DNA of 64,000 nt, from positions 372,001 through 436,000 of the forward strand of contig JAGEMR010000003.1 in the NCBI GenBank assembly GCA_021030915.1, written 5' to 3'. Positions 44,401 to 54,650 of this stretch are shown here, in pieces (positions within the stretch are counted from its first letter, which is position 1; the number at the start of each line of letters is the position of its first letter). Below the pieces are notes generated by a model, which worked only from the letters and a program-made list of their open reading frames with translations, did not search any database and was not told the origin of the DNA. The translations under genes and the position numbers were made by a program. The stretch is from Astrothelium macrocarpum. Its lineage: Eukaryota; Ascomycota; Dothideomycetes; Trypetheliales; Trypetheliaceae.

Positions 44401-45332
44401 TTGCCTTGGACTCGTTCAAATAAGGATTTGGGATTTTTCGGAGGCTGGAACGGCGTCCCATTAACAGCTGGGTTAAAAGGTGTCTGGTCTGGAAACAGTT
44501 GTTGCTGTTGTTGTGGTGAAAGGATCTGTGCCATCATTCTCGCCTGTTCCTCATACATAGCAAACAGTTGCATTTTCTGTTGGGGGCTCATATTCATCAT
44601 TGCTTGGGCCGCACCACTGGCTGCCATGTTTTGCATTGGCATACCGCTCATGCCACTTTGCGGACCCATTGGTTGATTTCGCATGAGATTCCTTGGACCT
44701 TTTGGAGGTTCGCGTGAATGTGAATTGATACGGCCGGCGCCGGCAGCTCCTTTAATACGATGAAGAGCATTTTCCCCTCCTGGTCGTTCCAGCGTTCTGT
44801 TTAGCTGACCCAACATCCGCCTATCGCGTCCTCTTACGGCACCTTGTGATCCATTCCGCATTGATTTCGGTCCGGTAGGTCTGGAAATCGTTAGTATGCG
44901 TTTCCCATAGAATTTAGCTTTTCTGAGAACGTACGCTCCACTCGGTATGACGTCCAGTCCATCTGCCATTTCCGTCTCTGGTGCTGCATTTACACTATTG
45001 CTCGATACACCATTGCCTTGTGGCTGTGATAATGATGGCCCAGTAGGCGCGTCTTGGGTTGATCCACCGCTCAAAGATTCTACCTCTTTGAAAAGCCACT
45101 GCGCAAACTCGGCTGGACCTTGATCACTTGCATCAAGACTCAGCAAGTCATTTTGTAGTTCCGACGCTATCTCTTCTTGCGTTTTTCCGCTCACAAGCAT
45201 GAGCATGATGTATTCACAAAGCGTGTTATCCTCTGCACCACCGCTGCTCCACCCGTACTCGGCCAACTTTGGATTAATAACGCTCATGAGCGAGTCCGCC
45301 AAAGGCGTATTCATGGCGATTTGGACAGGCAT
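43713..45332 (-). CDS. nab2: nuclear poly(A) RNA-binding zinc-finger protein, NAB2/ZC3H14 family
   Basis: The minus-strand frame is open throughout, 539 residues unspliced. The N-terminal PWI-like fold is visible (NTPLADSLMSVINPKLAEYGW, EYIMLMLVSGKTQEEIASEL). A likely 54-nt intron (44934-44881; GTACGT donor, TACTAAC branch, CCAG acceptor) has no stop and preserves phase; spliced length is 521, joining IPSGA to RPTGPKSMRNG as in relatives. Next are RGRDRRMLGQLNRTLER, a Met/Gln-rich stretch with QQQQQ, and five CCCH fingers (for example CRFNISCTKPDCPFVH, CKFFPNCTNPVCPFKH, CKFNPCTNAYCMFKH). NAB2 binds poly(A), limits tail length and accompanies mRNA to the nuclear pore. The C-terminal part lies in a skew island. 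Confidence 0.92.
   Translation of the reverse strand: MPVQIAMNTPLADSLMSVINPKLAEYGWSSGGAEDNTLCEYIMLMLVSGKTQEEIASELQNDLLSLDASDQGPAEFAQWLFKEVESLSGGSTQDAPTGPSLSQPQGNGVSSNSVNAAPETEMADGLDVIPSGAYVLRKAKFYGKRILTISRPTGPKSMRNGSQGAVRGRDRRMLGQLNRTLERPGGENALHRIKGAAGAGRINSHSREPPKGPRNLMRNQPMGPQSGMSGMPMQNMAASGAAQAMMNMSPQQKMQLFAMYEEQARMMAQILSPQQQQQLFPDQTPFNPAVNGTPFQPPKNPKSLFERVQGKPQRQNGQPNKHKHSGDAMDTDAHEVPTIDDPSSSMDVETSQEHKEPSESVCRFNISCTKPDCPFVHQSPAAPPGMAIDMANECSFGAACKNHKCTGKHPSPAKKTNFQAEQDCKFFPNCTNPVCPFKHPSTPPCRNGADCAVPGCRFSHSTVKCKFNPCTNAYCMFKHDEGQKRGKFEDKVWVANGGGKDEGGENSHVSERKFVHDEDSEELIIPGSGASGEETQIVT
44881..44934 (-). other. in-frame, stop-free intron of NAB2
   Basis: 54 nt with canonical ends and a TACTAAC-type branch site, divisible by three and without a stop. 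Retention would add 18 residues without breaking the protein. Confidence 0.7.
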
Positions 45333-45898
45333 GATGACAGTGATGTGTGTTCAAAGGAAGCCAGAAGGAAAGGAGTGCCGCGCGCTGGCGGAATGAGCCT
45401 CGAAGATAGGTGTCGCGTATTTCTAATAGAGCGTTCAGTGAACTACAGCTCCCGAATAACCCGAAAAGAGAAAATTGAAGTACTTTTGCACGAAGCGATT
45501 GTCGGCGAGGCAGGTGTTTGACTTGGGAGAAGTGCAGGTAGGAGAGTTACTGTTGCGATGTGGAGGCTTTGGTGGAAGTCCGAATGATGAAAGGCAAGCA
45601 CCAGGGTCTTTGAGCCTTGGCCTAAAGCGGATTGGCGCGGTATGATGACTGATGCTGAACCGACAGCGAGAAATGTCCTGCATTCAGTCAGCTATTCTAC
45701 TAGCTTCTTTACGATACATGGCATAAGCGTTGAAGCTGGTAAAATAATTGCAAGGCTATGATATCACATTAATGTTTCGTTTTTAGTGGAATCTATCATT
45801 CATTCTGTGGAATTCAAATATCCGACTTCTCTACGTCTAAATACTGTTTAATCTCTATTGTCTCGCTCAACAAACACATAGTCATTCCTGAAGTATGT
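45333..45898. other. intergenic, NAB2 promoter
   Basis: About 565 bases between two minus-strand genes; the 82-codon minus frame at 45435-45683 is not recognised and is probably leader sequence. Confidence 0.4.
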
Positions 45899-46808
45899 CT
45901 AGTCAACAGTCGCATGGGCATCGTTGATTCGCCCCCTATCTGTCTTGTCCTCGCTTTTCTCGCTTCCCATTGTTCGCCTATCCTCGAGACGGATCCGTTG
46001 TGCCAGAGCCAAGTCATAGGTTGCCGAATCTTTTTTGACGTTGTGCATTGCCTTTCCATACGCTTCTCCTCTCTGTAGCCGCACCCCTACAGCTTGTGCC
46101 AGATTACCTGTTGCGAGCCCTGCTTCCATTTTTCCGTCGCAGTACTTGAGAAACATGTTCGCATCTGCAATGCACTTATGGAGGTATTGATGCAAGAGAT
46201 GGCTAAATGGGTCTAGGAGAAAGCCTAGCAGAAGGTCGGGTTCATAATCATCGCCATTCTTTTTGCGAATGCAGTATGGACCTGATTGTCCAACTTTGAA
46301 TGATCCTTTCACGATCTTCGAGATATGATCTCCATAGTTTGTACGTCTCACTTTGCCGTGCAGGATATCACGGATCCAGGCATTATCAACCCTGGCAGTG
46401 AATACCTCGAAAGCCTTTTCGTATGGTCTCCGGTATCGCACCATGACGCGACACTGTTGACTCCATCAGTTGAAAGTTCTGCAGCATGTTGACCCGTATT
46501 GAGGAATCATCACAGCAGACAAGCTATCAACATACCATATATATTTCTTTGTCAGGCGCCTTCTCGTACTGTCTCTTCAACATCGCAAGCATGACCCGAA
46601 ATACGTCTAATTCACACCTCATCAGATTTGTCATGGAGAAGACCGCAACAGCAGGCACCGCATATGAATCGTAGGTCCGAACCAGGAATATCCGATGGGT
46701 AAACTCCTTGAAAATCTTGTACGACCTCACTTCCCTACGCATAATTAGCAAGTCCACATCCTCACAGGGTCGCCAATCTCCGCTTCTGCGCAGACTCGCA
46801 ATATCCAT
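45899..46808 (-). CDS. hypothetical protein, two exons
   Basis: Minus-strand exons 46808-46536 and 46453-45899 joined by an 82-nt intron with GTATGT donor and CAACAG acceptor; 275 residues. I do not recognise the family. Visible features: a start rich in Arg and Asp (SLRRSGDWRPCEDVDLLIMRREVRSYKIFKEF), a hydrophobic stretch (DSYAVPAVAVFSMTNLM) too short and mixed to be a sure membrane helix, a block with DPFSHLLHQYLHKCIADANMFLKYCDGKMEAG, and a charged, Lys/Arg/Glu-rich tail. The joined frame, normal codon usage and good splice sites support a real gene. No enzyme motif is evident. Confidence 0.6.
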
Positions 46809-46849
46809 CGCATCGGGGACCCGAGTTCATCATTTCCAACCAACACATC

Positions 46850-47400
46850 TACCTACTCAAAAACTCACCACCTGAACATCTCTCTCCCCATCTCTCTCCC
46901 AAACACTCTCTCCAATCCCGTCCCCAACCACGTCGCTACTTGGTCCCAGCTGTCCTCGCAAAACGCCCCCACAAAACCCTTCACGACATCTCGTCCCATC
47001 GCCTCCTTCCACATCGCGCCCAGCGCCTCTGCCCATGCTACCGGCTGCTGTATGAGTACGCTGATCCCGAGCTGCCGACGCTGCAGCTGCGAGGAGTTAG
47101 CTCGGCGCGGCGCGAGATGCGCGCGCCGGGGCAGCTGGTGCAAGCGTATGGTGCGGTAGATGGTGAGCAGGGCGGAGCGCGGGGTGATGTAAGGCCAGTG
47201 ATTGGCGGGTACTTGAGGAAGGATAGTGGGGAAGTGGGGACGAGGGAGAGGGCGATGGTGACGGTGGGGCTGGGGGTGGGGCTGGATTTCATTGGGTGAT
47301 GTCTTGCGTTTCTTGGAAGTGCGCATGTTGCAGAGGGGAGGAGATGAGGGGGGTGGAGGTGGAGGTGGAGGTGGAGGTGGGGTTGAAGCGTTGCGGTGGA
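46850..47400. other. GC-skew inversion island 6
   Basis: The sharpest example. On the + strand 46861-46920 has 29 C and 2 G; 47221-47280 has 38 G and 4 C. The switch is near 47080. Stop-free frames occur on both strands across it, as expected for T/A-poor DNA. Confidence 0.88.
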
Positions 47401-47689
47401 TGACTGTGTTATCGGCGGGTCCATCGTGTCCGCTTGGGGATGGGTTGGCAACAGGATCCGTCGATGGCAGAGGATGTACGGGAAGTGACTGCGGACTGTC
47501 GCTGAGCTTGTCGATGACGATGTCTTCTTGCGAGACGACGTTTCTGAGGTTGCTGGGATATCGAGGGCGATGGTACTTCAAGAAAGGCAGTCTTGGGTTT
47601 TTGATGTGTTGCGGAGGCACGAAGTGTAATTGAAAATTGCATGCTGTGGGCTCAAAGGTGTACTGAGCAACATCCAGGTATTCATCCAT
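46865..47689 (-). CDS. hypothetical protein over a skew island
   Basis: A single minus-strand frame of 274 residues. The N-terminal 65 residues (EYLDVAQYTFEPTACNFQLH, NPRLPFLKYHRPRYPSNLRN) look like ordinary protein and lie outside the island. Then come a poly-Pro run of about a dozen residues encoded by a GGTGGA-type repeat, a His/Pro/Arg-rich stretch, and a plausible helical C-terminus (WAEALGAMWKEAMGRDVVKGF). Its stop is 56 bases upstream of the next gene's start. It may be real but is heavily shaped by the island; an opposing + strand frame (46940-47299) is equally open but less protein-like. No family recognised. Confidence 0.45.
   Translation of the reverse strand: MDEYLDVAQYTFEPTACNFQLHFVPPQHIKNPRLPFLKYHRPRYPSNLRNVVSQEDIVIDKLSDSPQSLPVHPLPSTDPVANPSPSGHDGPADNTVIHRNASTPPPPPPPPPPPSSPPLCNMRTSKKRKTSPNEIQPHPQPHRHHRPLPRPHFPTILPQVPANHWPYITPRSALLTIYRTIRLHQLPRRAHLAPRRANSSQLQRRQLGISVLIQQPVAWAEALGAMWKEAMGRDVVKGFVGAFCEDSWDQVATWLGTGLERVFGREMGREMFRW
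47350..47383 (+). repeat. GGTGGA hexanucleotide repeat
   Basis: Five to six copies of GGTGGA in the G-rich arm of island 6. On the minus strand it encodes the poly-Pro run of the hypothetical protein there. G-runs of this spacing could form quadruplexes. Confidence 0.75.
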
Positions 47690-48476
47690 TTTGAACGAGA
47701 CAGTGACGATGGGGTAAGTTATGTGCTTGGGATATATGAAGTCGCTAACGAGGGACTTCTGAAAGTATATTGAATATTGTCAAGAGAGAATGAATGAAGC
47801 CTCACGAAAACATTTCACTGATGATGTTTTGTCGCAATGCAGATTTCCAAGATAGAAATGTAGGAGGCGTGGTGGAACGATTTACTTAACTGCCCATGCT
47901 CTTGCCTTTGTCGTTCCCGTGGTTTGATCGTGAGTGTAGTAGGGTAGTCAGAGCTTGCTTAGTAGGTAATTACGAACGATCTTACGCGACGTTGAGTTTC
48001 CGCACAAATGTTGTGTTGTATGAATGCAGCAAAAGATAAACAACACGCCAAGCGTGTATCTCACGATTTGTAATGTACCCAACCTGCCATGAACAATAGC
48101 ACAATATAATAATTCGCCAAATCTGTCCATGAGTATCTCGGAATCCATCCCTAATGATAAATCTCGACTAATTAAACGCCCTGAGCTTTCCATGCCCTTG
48201 TGGTGCATGCTCACATGAAAACCCGCATGTTGGTTAGCCCCCCTACACAACTTAGCCCATGCAAACTTCTGATTCAGGATCTGTTTTTCATCAAATCCAA
48301 TAATCGGAGCTACTCGCTTATCCTTCCCACTTACGTTTTGTAAGTTTTGACAAAGAATGATAGCCCAATCAATTTTAATGACGTCAAAATTCATACGACA
48401 GAACCACCAAAATCTTAAGAGGGTATCATAATTGCTTCATCTCTTGAACATTGCACTCCCGCCTTTTCATTTCGCC
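47690..48476. other. intergenic, about 790 bases
   Basis: AT-rich. A 148-codon minus frame (48394-47948) has no family resemblance and no splice partner; I do not call it a gene. Confidence 0.4.
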
Positions 48477-50719
48477 TTAATCCAAATCTTCCGGCCTCTT
48501 CACAGGACTCTGTGTCACACCTCTCTCATTCTGAAGAAACCGATCCATTTGTCCATTTGGCTGTCCATTCGAAACCGAGATGCTGAGACTGTGCCTAATG
48601 AGATTGCTGGTGCTGTTTCTTCCCATGATCTCCCCTGATTGAGTTACACCTCCCATAGGCCCGCTCATAGTCAGACTTCCAGACCGATCCCTATTGTCCC
48701 ATACAGGGGCCGAAGTTGCACCACCAGCATTTCCGCCGGGAAATGGTGGGAACGACATCGGTGCTCGTGTTGTCGGTGTATTATGGGTGGAAAGCGTTGC
48801 TTCGGAACGAGCATTGGCCTCGCCGCGTATATGCGCATCAGAGCGAGCGCGATCCCGCATTCGAAGGAACTTGATCCAATTATAAGCAGCTATACTTGCA
48901 ATCGTAACCCCAAGGCCTGTGACATTGACCGTGGTAAGCTTGTCATGGAAGACGATGCCAGCTGCGGATATTGTGACGACCTCCTTGAAGATGCCACAGA
49001 TAGACAACGTTACTACGCTGGTACGTTTGAGAAGCGCAAATTCTGATGCGGTCATAAGGAAAGCCAGAGCACCTGGGAACATGAGAATAAGAATGCCCAT
49101 AGCAACGCCTTTGGCGTTGAAGAGCGTCATCATGCCTGCGTACAACTCGGCAGGTTGTTCGACAGGGAGAGCCAGGACAAGTAGGGCGAGAAACATGACC
49201 GGCGCAAGAAAGAAGATGGAGCTAAAAGGATTTGAAGTAGCTGGGTTTCGTAAAAGAAGGATCTGGGTCAATGACCATCGGAAGCCAGAAAAGAATGCCG
49301 AGGACATGATTAAGAAGAAACCAAGGGCGTCAAAGGCAGTCTCGCCTGCAACCATCATAATAACACCGATTGTCATGAAAAATATGATCAAACCGAGTCG
49401 CCAGCTGGGTTGTTCGAGGCGGAAGAGGAAAGCAAAGACGAGGACGAATGCTAGTACAGATGATTTACACATTGCTGTAAACATAAAGTCAGTCAATGTA
49501 ATGCAAAAATTCTGGGATATGTAGACAGTTATTGTTTGAAACGGGTGCGAGTCACCACGAGAGCAACTAGAAGACGGAAAGACGTACTGAAGAATGTCAA
49601 GCTGATAAACTTGAGGCTCATATTCCCCAAGCCAATGTCAAGACCTGTAGCTGCACCACATGGTCCAATGCGTGAGAGATAAAACCATCCTGTCATGATA
49701 GGTCTTGTAGAGTCGTTAGATATAGAGTCGGTGCGGGTATGTGCAGAGCCATTGGGTTGATTGTCTTGGAAGCGATTCGATGGTCGGAAAGAGGGAATGA
49801 AAAACAGAACAACGGATGCAAGTACGAATTGAACAAGCATATGAATGCAGGTCGTGAAGAGAGGATAGTGAAAGTCGAGATTGTCAGGTGAGAACATCCA
49901 TTTGTTGTACTATGCGCGTTAGTCAAACAAACGCCAAACATAGACGACAAAGATACCTACCACTGATATTGAAATCGATAAGAGGTACCAGAGACCTATC
50001 AATGTGATGTTGACAAAAGTCGCCTTGACGATACTCTGTGTGGCCAATGCCTCCTCTTCCTGACTTAGTTTATACCCGCCCACCACTCGCTCGTCCATAT
50101 TCGTGTTTCGTCGTTTTCTCCGTCTCCTTTTTCTCCTGTCGTTCCGTGTCAGACCTGTCTCTTCGTCGTCTTCAAGACCCTCATCGCTCGCAATATCGTC
50201 CATTTCCATATCGGCATCGGACAATCCAGAAGACCCAGATGCCCCTTCACCATCACTCTCGCGGGATTTGCTCTCGTCTAATTCCGGCAGCTGGCCAGTT
50301 GGCGACCGTCGCGTTCGAGGCGGCAGGCTGTGTGTTCTACCATTGCTCTTTCCAATGCCCTGAACCAGTGATGCACTTCTTCGGCGGCGGTGTCCAGACA
50401 GTAGGGGAGCCTCGGAGGACTCCATGTTAGGAGAGTCCCCACGGGCGTGTGTTGGAAGAGCGGACGGGAGGTTTGCTAAGGGAATGGATTCGTGGAAGGC
50501 TATCTGTGAGGGATTGGGTGTGGGCAGAGGTGATGTGTCCGATTTGGTCGGGGAATGGGGCACGTGGTAGTGTTGTGTAGATGAACGGGGAAGCCAAGTG
50601 GGAAGTAAGCCAAATAGGCCAGGGCCTGAAGGGGACTTGCGGTGGGAGGTGTTGGCAGCGGATGAATGGGCAGGGTCCGATGACGAGAGGCTATCGGATC
50701 GGCCAGCAGCTTTGTACAT
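48477..50719 (-). CDS. nucleotide-sugar/triose-phosphate transporter family protein, SLC35C2 type
   Basis: Minus-strand exons 50719-49961, 49909-49588 and 49474-48477 encode 692 residues. The first 225 residues are a Ser/Pro/Arg-rich cytosolic extension with an acidic segment (DMEMDDIASDEGLEDDEE) and KRRRRKRR. Membrane segments begin at about 236 (ATFVNITLIGLWYLLSISIS), continuing through YNKWMFS and FHYPLFTTCIHMLVQF, to about ten in all. SLTFFTMCKSSVLAFVLVFAFLFRLE is the conserved TPT-domain core shared with SLC35C2, and SGFRWSLTQILLLRN is also typical. The C-terminal tail (about 560-692) is Ser/Gly/Asn-rich and cytosolic. Relatives are Golgi or ER membrane transporters of activated sugars; the substrate cannot be told from sequence. 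Confidence 0.88.
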
Positions 50720-51550
50720 CAGTGCCAGAGCATGCCCTCGGGATGCAGTTGCTCCAGTATCCTCAGGTCGCGGTGAAGCTGCACGACGAAGCGTGGATGC
50801 ACTGTTTCGTTGACGTTTGGGTGCTTCCCTTGCTGCCGCGGCTAGGACGATCTGGCCAGAGGCTGCCTAGGAGGTTAGGGGAGCGCACCAATCTTCGTAT
50901 TTAACTCGCCGAATCACGCGCCTCCAATACTCTCCACCGGACGTCAATGGCGGGACATTGGCAAAGCTCAAGTGCACACTGTTTGTCTGTTTGCTGATCT
51001 TCAACAATTGTTCCAGGTCGCTTCTTGGCGTTTCTTTCGGTGCATCTTCAACTCGCTTACTCACTCACCGGAAAGAAGATTCTTTGTAACATGTCTGAGC
51101 CCAGTCGCAGGGGCAACCCAAGAAGACTGCTGGGATCACTGCCTCAGGTACTGCACGTCCCATGCTTGAGAAACATGCATGCTTGTGCAAGAACACGGAA
51201 CGAGCACTTCCACTCGTTACGAGAATTGCTCCTGCAAGAGCTGCACACATTCTGGAAATGCTAATTGGTCTGATGAAATAAGCTTGTCTAAATTCAACGC
51301 TCAATGCTCCGCTAAACGATGTCGATTACTTGATGGGTATCTTAACTCGTACTCATTCCCTTTCACGCTAACGATTTCCCATGTTTCTCTACCAAATCCA
51401 AAACCAAGACCTGTGCAATGAGCAAAGAAATAAGCTGTTCCAAAAACTCAAATCTTACCCAAAGCCGATATTGAAATCATGACCTAAAAATATTAAATCT
51501 GTTCCTAAACATCTCTGTTTCCAAAAACTCGTCACATATGATCATCATCA
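50720..51550. other. intergenic, SLC35C2-type promoter and flank
   Basis: About 830 bases between two minus-strand genes. Short frames near 50598-51264 on both strands are not recognised. A small ATC repeat lies at about 51540-51556, next to the stop of the following gene. Confidence 0.4.
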
Positions 51551-53101
51551 TCATCTCTCTCTGAAAACGGCGTCTCCTACGTCAATCTGCAAAGTGGGTG
51601 GTTTTGCTTGGTTTTGCTGCTCAGTCCATTCAGAAGTTATTTCTTCCCGAACAGCTTTGCACCACTGCAAAATTGCAGCATCGAATTGTTTCCATGCTTC
51701 TGGGTCGTCACCATAGACGACACCAAGAGCATTTATTTTTAGCTTGACTTCCCACCGTAACTCTGCAGCTTTAATCCAATATCGCAGATTTTCAGCACAG
51801 CGGTACGGTTTGTTTGTGTCGGTGTGAAATGTTTTGATGTCTCCAAAATGTCGATTTGACTTTTTTACCAGTGCGTTGTGTATGTGAATGAGTCGGAGAC
51901 CATTTTGAAACGCTTTGAGAAAAGGCGAGGGCAATGAGCTATCATCCGCTGAATCAGTCCAGGCTGGAAGCTCATCTGTACTCGGATCGAACGATTTGAT
52001 GAACAAATGTTCCCGCTCCCTTTCTCTTCCAGCCCAATTACCTTCCCGCCATGTCCAGCCTTCTCTTTCTTTGGCCTCTACTCGCTCTCGCTCCTCTTCC
52101 GTGGTGAGAAGGTTATCAATGCTGGAGATCCAACATGATATACTATCTCGTTCTTGCTGGTGCATGCCGCCCGAGAAGCTCCGCGCAGCCATGCCCTTGA
52201 GAACGTCTAGAACCTGGTAGAGCTCTGTTCGCATTTGTTTTTCCGGTTTGATCAGACACAGCCATTGAGGGTTTTCATGGGCTGTGTAGTAATTCTTGGC
52301 TGCTCGGATGGCAAGCGTGATGATGTCAAGCACATGCAAGCCTTCAATCTCGTGGAAGCCTTGAGATTCGGGTCGGGCAGATCTGCGATGGGAGGATGCA
52401 GGCGTATCATTGCTTAGCTCAGAATCGGGTCCGTCGCTTCGGTCAGTTTCTTTCAAGACTTTGTGTGCATCTTCGAGAGCTTCTTTCAATTCGCGCCGGA
52501 GCACTACTCCATCTGGCGGTGGAGGAACGTATGCTGGCCTCTCCTTGTATGTGCTGACCGTTGGTGGAAGCATACCCGGAACAGTAAACTCCCAATGTCC
52601 AATCTCATCTTCACGGTCGACGGGACTGTCCACAAGGCTTTCTGTTAATTGAGATCCATTCTCACTGAAAGCAGGCTCAGTCGATTCAAGATCGGAAGCA
52701 AAAGATGCAGAGCGTATAGAGACGCCAGCGTCAGCTGCAGCTCTCCTTTTTCTTTCCTTTGCCAGTTGTGCCCCTTTGCCATCCAGCAGACCAGTTCGAG
52801 CAAAATAATGCTGTACATGTGCTATGCTTCCAAGACTCATGACACTATTTCTATTTCGAGCTGAGTCTGCGAAGACAGTGGCCTGGGGTCGCATAAATCC
52901 CCGTCGCCTGCGTGACCCGATTGCCCCATCAGATGCTCCCGATATTGTAGACTGGGTGGAAAAGGACGACACAGATGACGTCCCGGACACTGATCTGTCG
53001 GGTTCAAGTGACGGCACTGCTCCAAGTGCTAAGGAAGGAGAGGTACTCGGAGAAGGGGAAGCGGCTCTGTCCGAGGGAGGCGAAGGAAGGTCGGAAGCCA
53101 T
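51551..53101 (-). CDS. conserved fungal protein of unknown function
   Basis: A single minus-strand exon of 516 residues. The first 60 residues are Ser/Pro/Thr-rich with SGTSSVSSFSTQSTISG, then RRRRGFMRP. A conserved-looking motif HVQHYFARTGLLDGKGAQLA (about 97-116) and a structured C-terminal half (about 240-500: ENPQWLCLIKPEKQMRTELYQVLDVLKGMAARSF, WRWE-like Trp/Glu-rich helices, PFLKAFQNGLRLIHIHNALVKKSNRHFGDI, YRCAENLRYWIKAAELRWEVKL) make it a convincing gene. I recall similar fungal sequences without a function. No membrane segment, signal peptide or catalytic motif is visible. Its ATG is followed by the Ser/Pro stretch, giving an unstructured N-terminus. Confidence 0.82.
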   Translation of the reverse strand: MASDLPSPPSDRAASPSPSTSPSLALGAVPSLEPDRSVSGTSSVSSFSTQSTISGASDGAIGSRRRRGFMRPQATVFADSARNRNSVMSLGSIAHVQHYFARTGLLDGKGAQLAKERKRRAAADAGVSIRSASFASDLESTEPAFSENGSQLTESLVDSPVDREDEIGHWEFTVPGMLPPTVSTYKERPAYVPPPPDGVVLRRELKEALEDAHKVLKETDRSDGPDSELSNDTPASSHRRSARPESQGFHEIEGLHVLDIITLAIRAAKNYYTAHENPQWLCLIKPEKQMRTELYQVLDVLKGMAARSFSGGMHQQERDSISCWISSIDNLLTTEEERERVEAKEREGWTWREGNWAGREREREHLFIKSFDPSTDELPAWTDSADDSSLPSPFLKAFQNGLRLIHIHNALVKKSNRHFGDIKTFHTDTNKPYRCAENLRYWIKAAELRWEVKLKINALGVVYGDDPEAWKQFDAAILQWCKAVREEITSEWTEQQNQAKPPTLQIDVGDAVFRER

Positions 53102-54650
53102 GTTTGAATGCTCTCTGTATACGGCCTGTATTTTTGATGGAAAATAGTCTGTGCTGAATCAGAGCATGATGTTGAGATGTCCTATGGAGATAGCTGGGCT
53201 CGGTTTTGGGATTAGGAGTCTGGTCGCTGCTGCCAAATTGCCGGGTGTCATCTGCTGGCAATCCCAGGGGTTGGTTTCACCGCGCGACGCGTTCCATTGG
53301 ACACGCCAGTGACCTCATCTCCTCGCCAGGCACACCAGATCACGCTTTTTCAACACCCGTGTCCGCGGCGATCCGAACCGATCCGATCCAGTCGCACCGG
53401 TGACAAGCATTACTGGCCATATGCATAGATTTCTTTATTTACTCGAGAATATCAACATTGCCTTTGTTTGCAAAGCGATTGAATCCTTTGCATTGTCAGT
53501 ATTCCTACCGTTTCAAGATGTCGCCACGTTCATTCGTCACGCTCGAATCAGTGCTTTACGTGCGAATCAACTTGATACCATACGACGAGTTCAGCGAGTA
53601 CCGAGAGGTGTAATCTCTCGTTTACTTTACGAGGCGGACGGACGCAAAGAAAGAAAAAGGTCGATGGCTCGGTTAACCTACCGTTCTAGACATACCAGTG
53701 AAGTCTCTGTCCCTGTTCAAGCCCTATGGCCAAGTTTTGGGGTGATCCTCGCACGCTCTCGAACTCGTCTCCACACGTGGAAATTTGCTATTTTTAGTCT
53801 CGACAATCAATCAAGCAAATACTACCCTGTACTCCGTTCTTGTTCGAGATCTGCAATCTAGACTGAAGTGCGAAGATGCCGAGTCTGACCCTGGCCAATC
53901 CTTGATGAACAGTGGTGGAATGATGAGATCAGGATATTAAATTATTGCCACCGTCATCCGCATGCCAAAATAGCCTTACATGACTCATCGGCAAAACTTG
54001 ACAATGAAGTTTCTAGAAGATTCATATTATGATCTAGCTGAGAATTGCGCTTGGTTGTGATTGGACCATGTTTACTACACTTCTTGCATAAGCGTCAATG
54101 AGGCAAAATTACTCGAATTATGCTACCAATCAGATCAGCCAAACTAGTGCTGCAAAGCATGGACATGAGATAATGCCCGCTGTACATATCGCCCTCGGAC
54201 AATACCAGACCGACCGCTGCAATCATTTTGCTCAGTGCGATCCGACCGGACGGATGGTATTTCCAGCTCGCCTTCATCATAATCCCGTTAGCGAATAGAG
54301 GTAGGGATCATTACCCACGTCTATTGTCAACTCTAAAAGGGATCCGCGAATGATTTAGCCAGTTTCAGAATCAGGACCCGGGATGTTTCGTCAGCCCCAA
54401 CATCGAGTAATGCGTCTTGCCTTCTAGACGACTTACCGGGGCGCTAACAAAGGCTGCGGATGCTGTTGTTGCCTTCAGCTCTGCGAAGCCACAATTCCTC
54501 AATACATGACTTTACCACCCCCTACACGCTTCTCTGTCTCGCTATGTAACCAACCATGTTATATAGCTCCGTAAACGCGAGGCCATGATAGCCGTTGTCA
54601 TATTCATATTGATCTATGACAGGCGATGCATTCTTTAGCATGCCACCGCC
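53102..54650. other. intergenic, 1.5 kb divergent promoter region
   Basis: Between a minus-strand unknown gene and the + strand transcription factor. A 153-codon + frame (53400-53861) has no family resemblance or splice partner. The middle is AT-rich. No RNA gene or repeat recognised. Confidence 0.4.

Noticed and set aside
47948..48394. 148-codon minus-strand frame
   Set aside because: No resemblance to any family and no supporting context; kept only as a note in the gap.
53400..53861. 153-codon + strand frame upstream of the transcription factor
   Set aside because: No recognisable domain, no splice partner, sequence reads like translated non-coding DNA.
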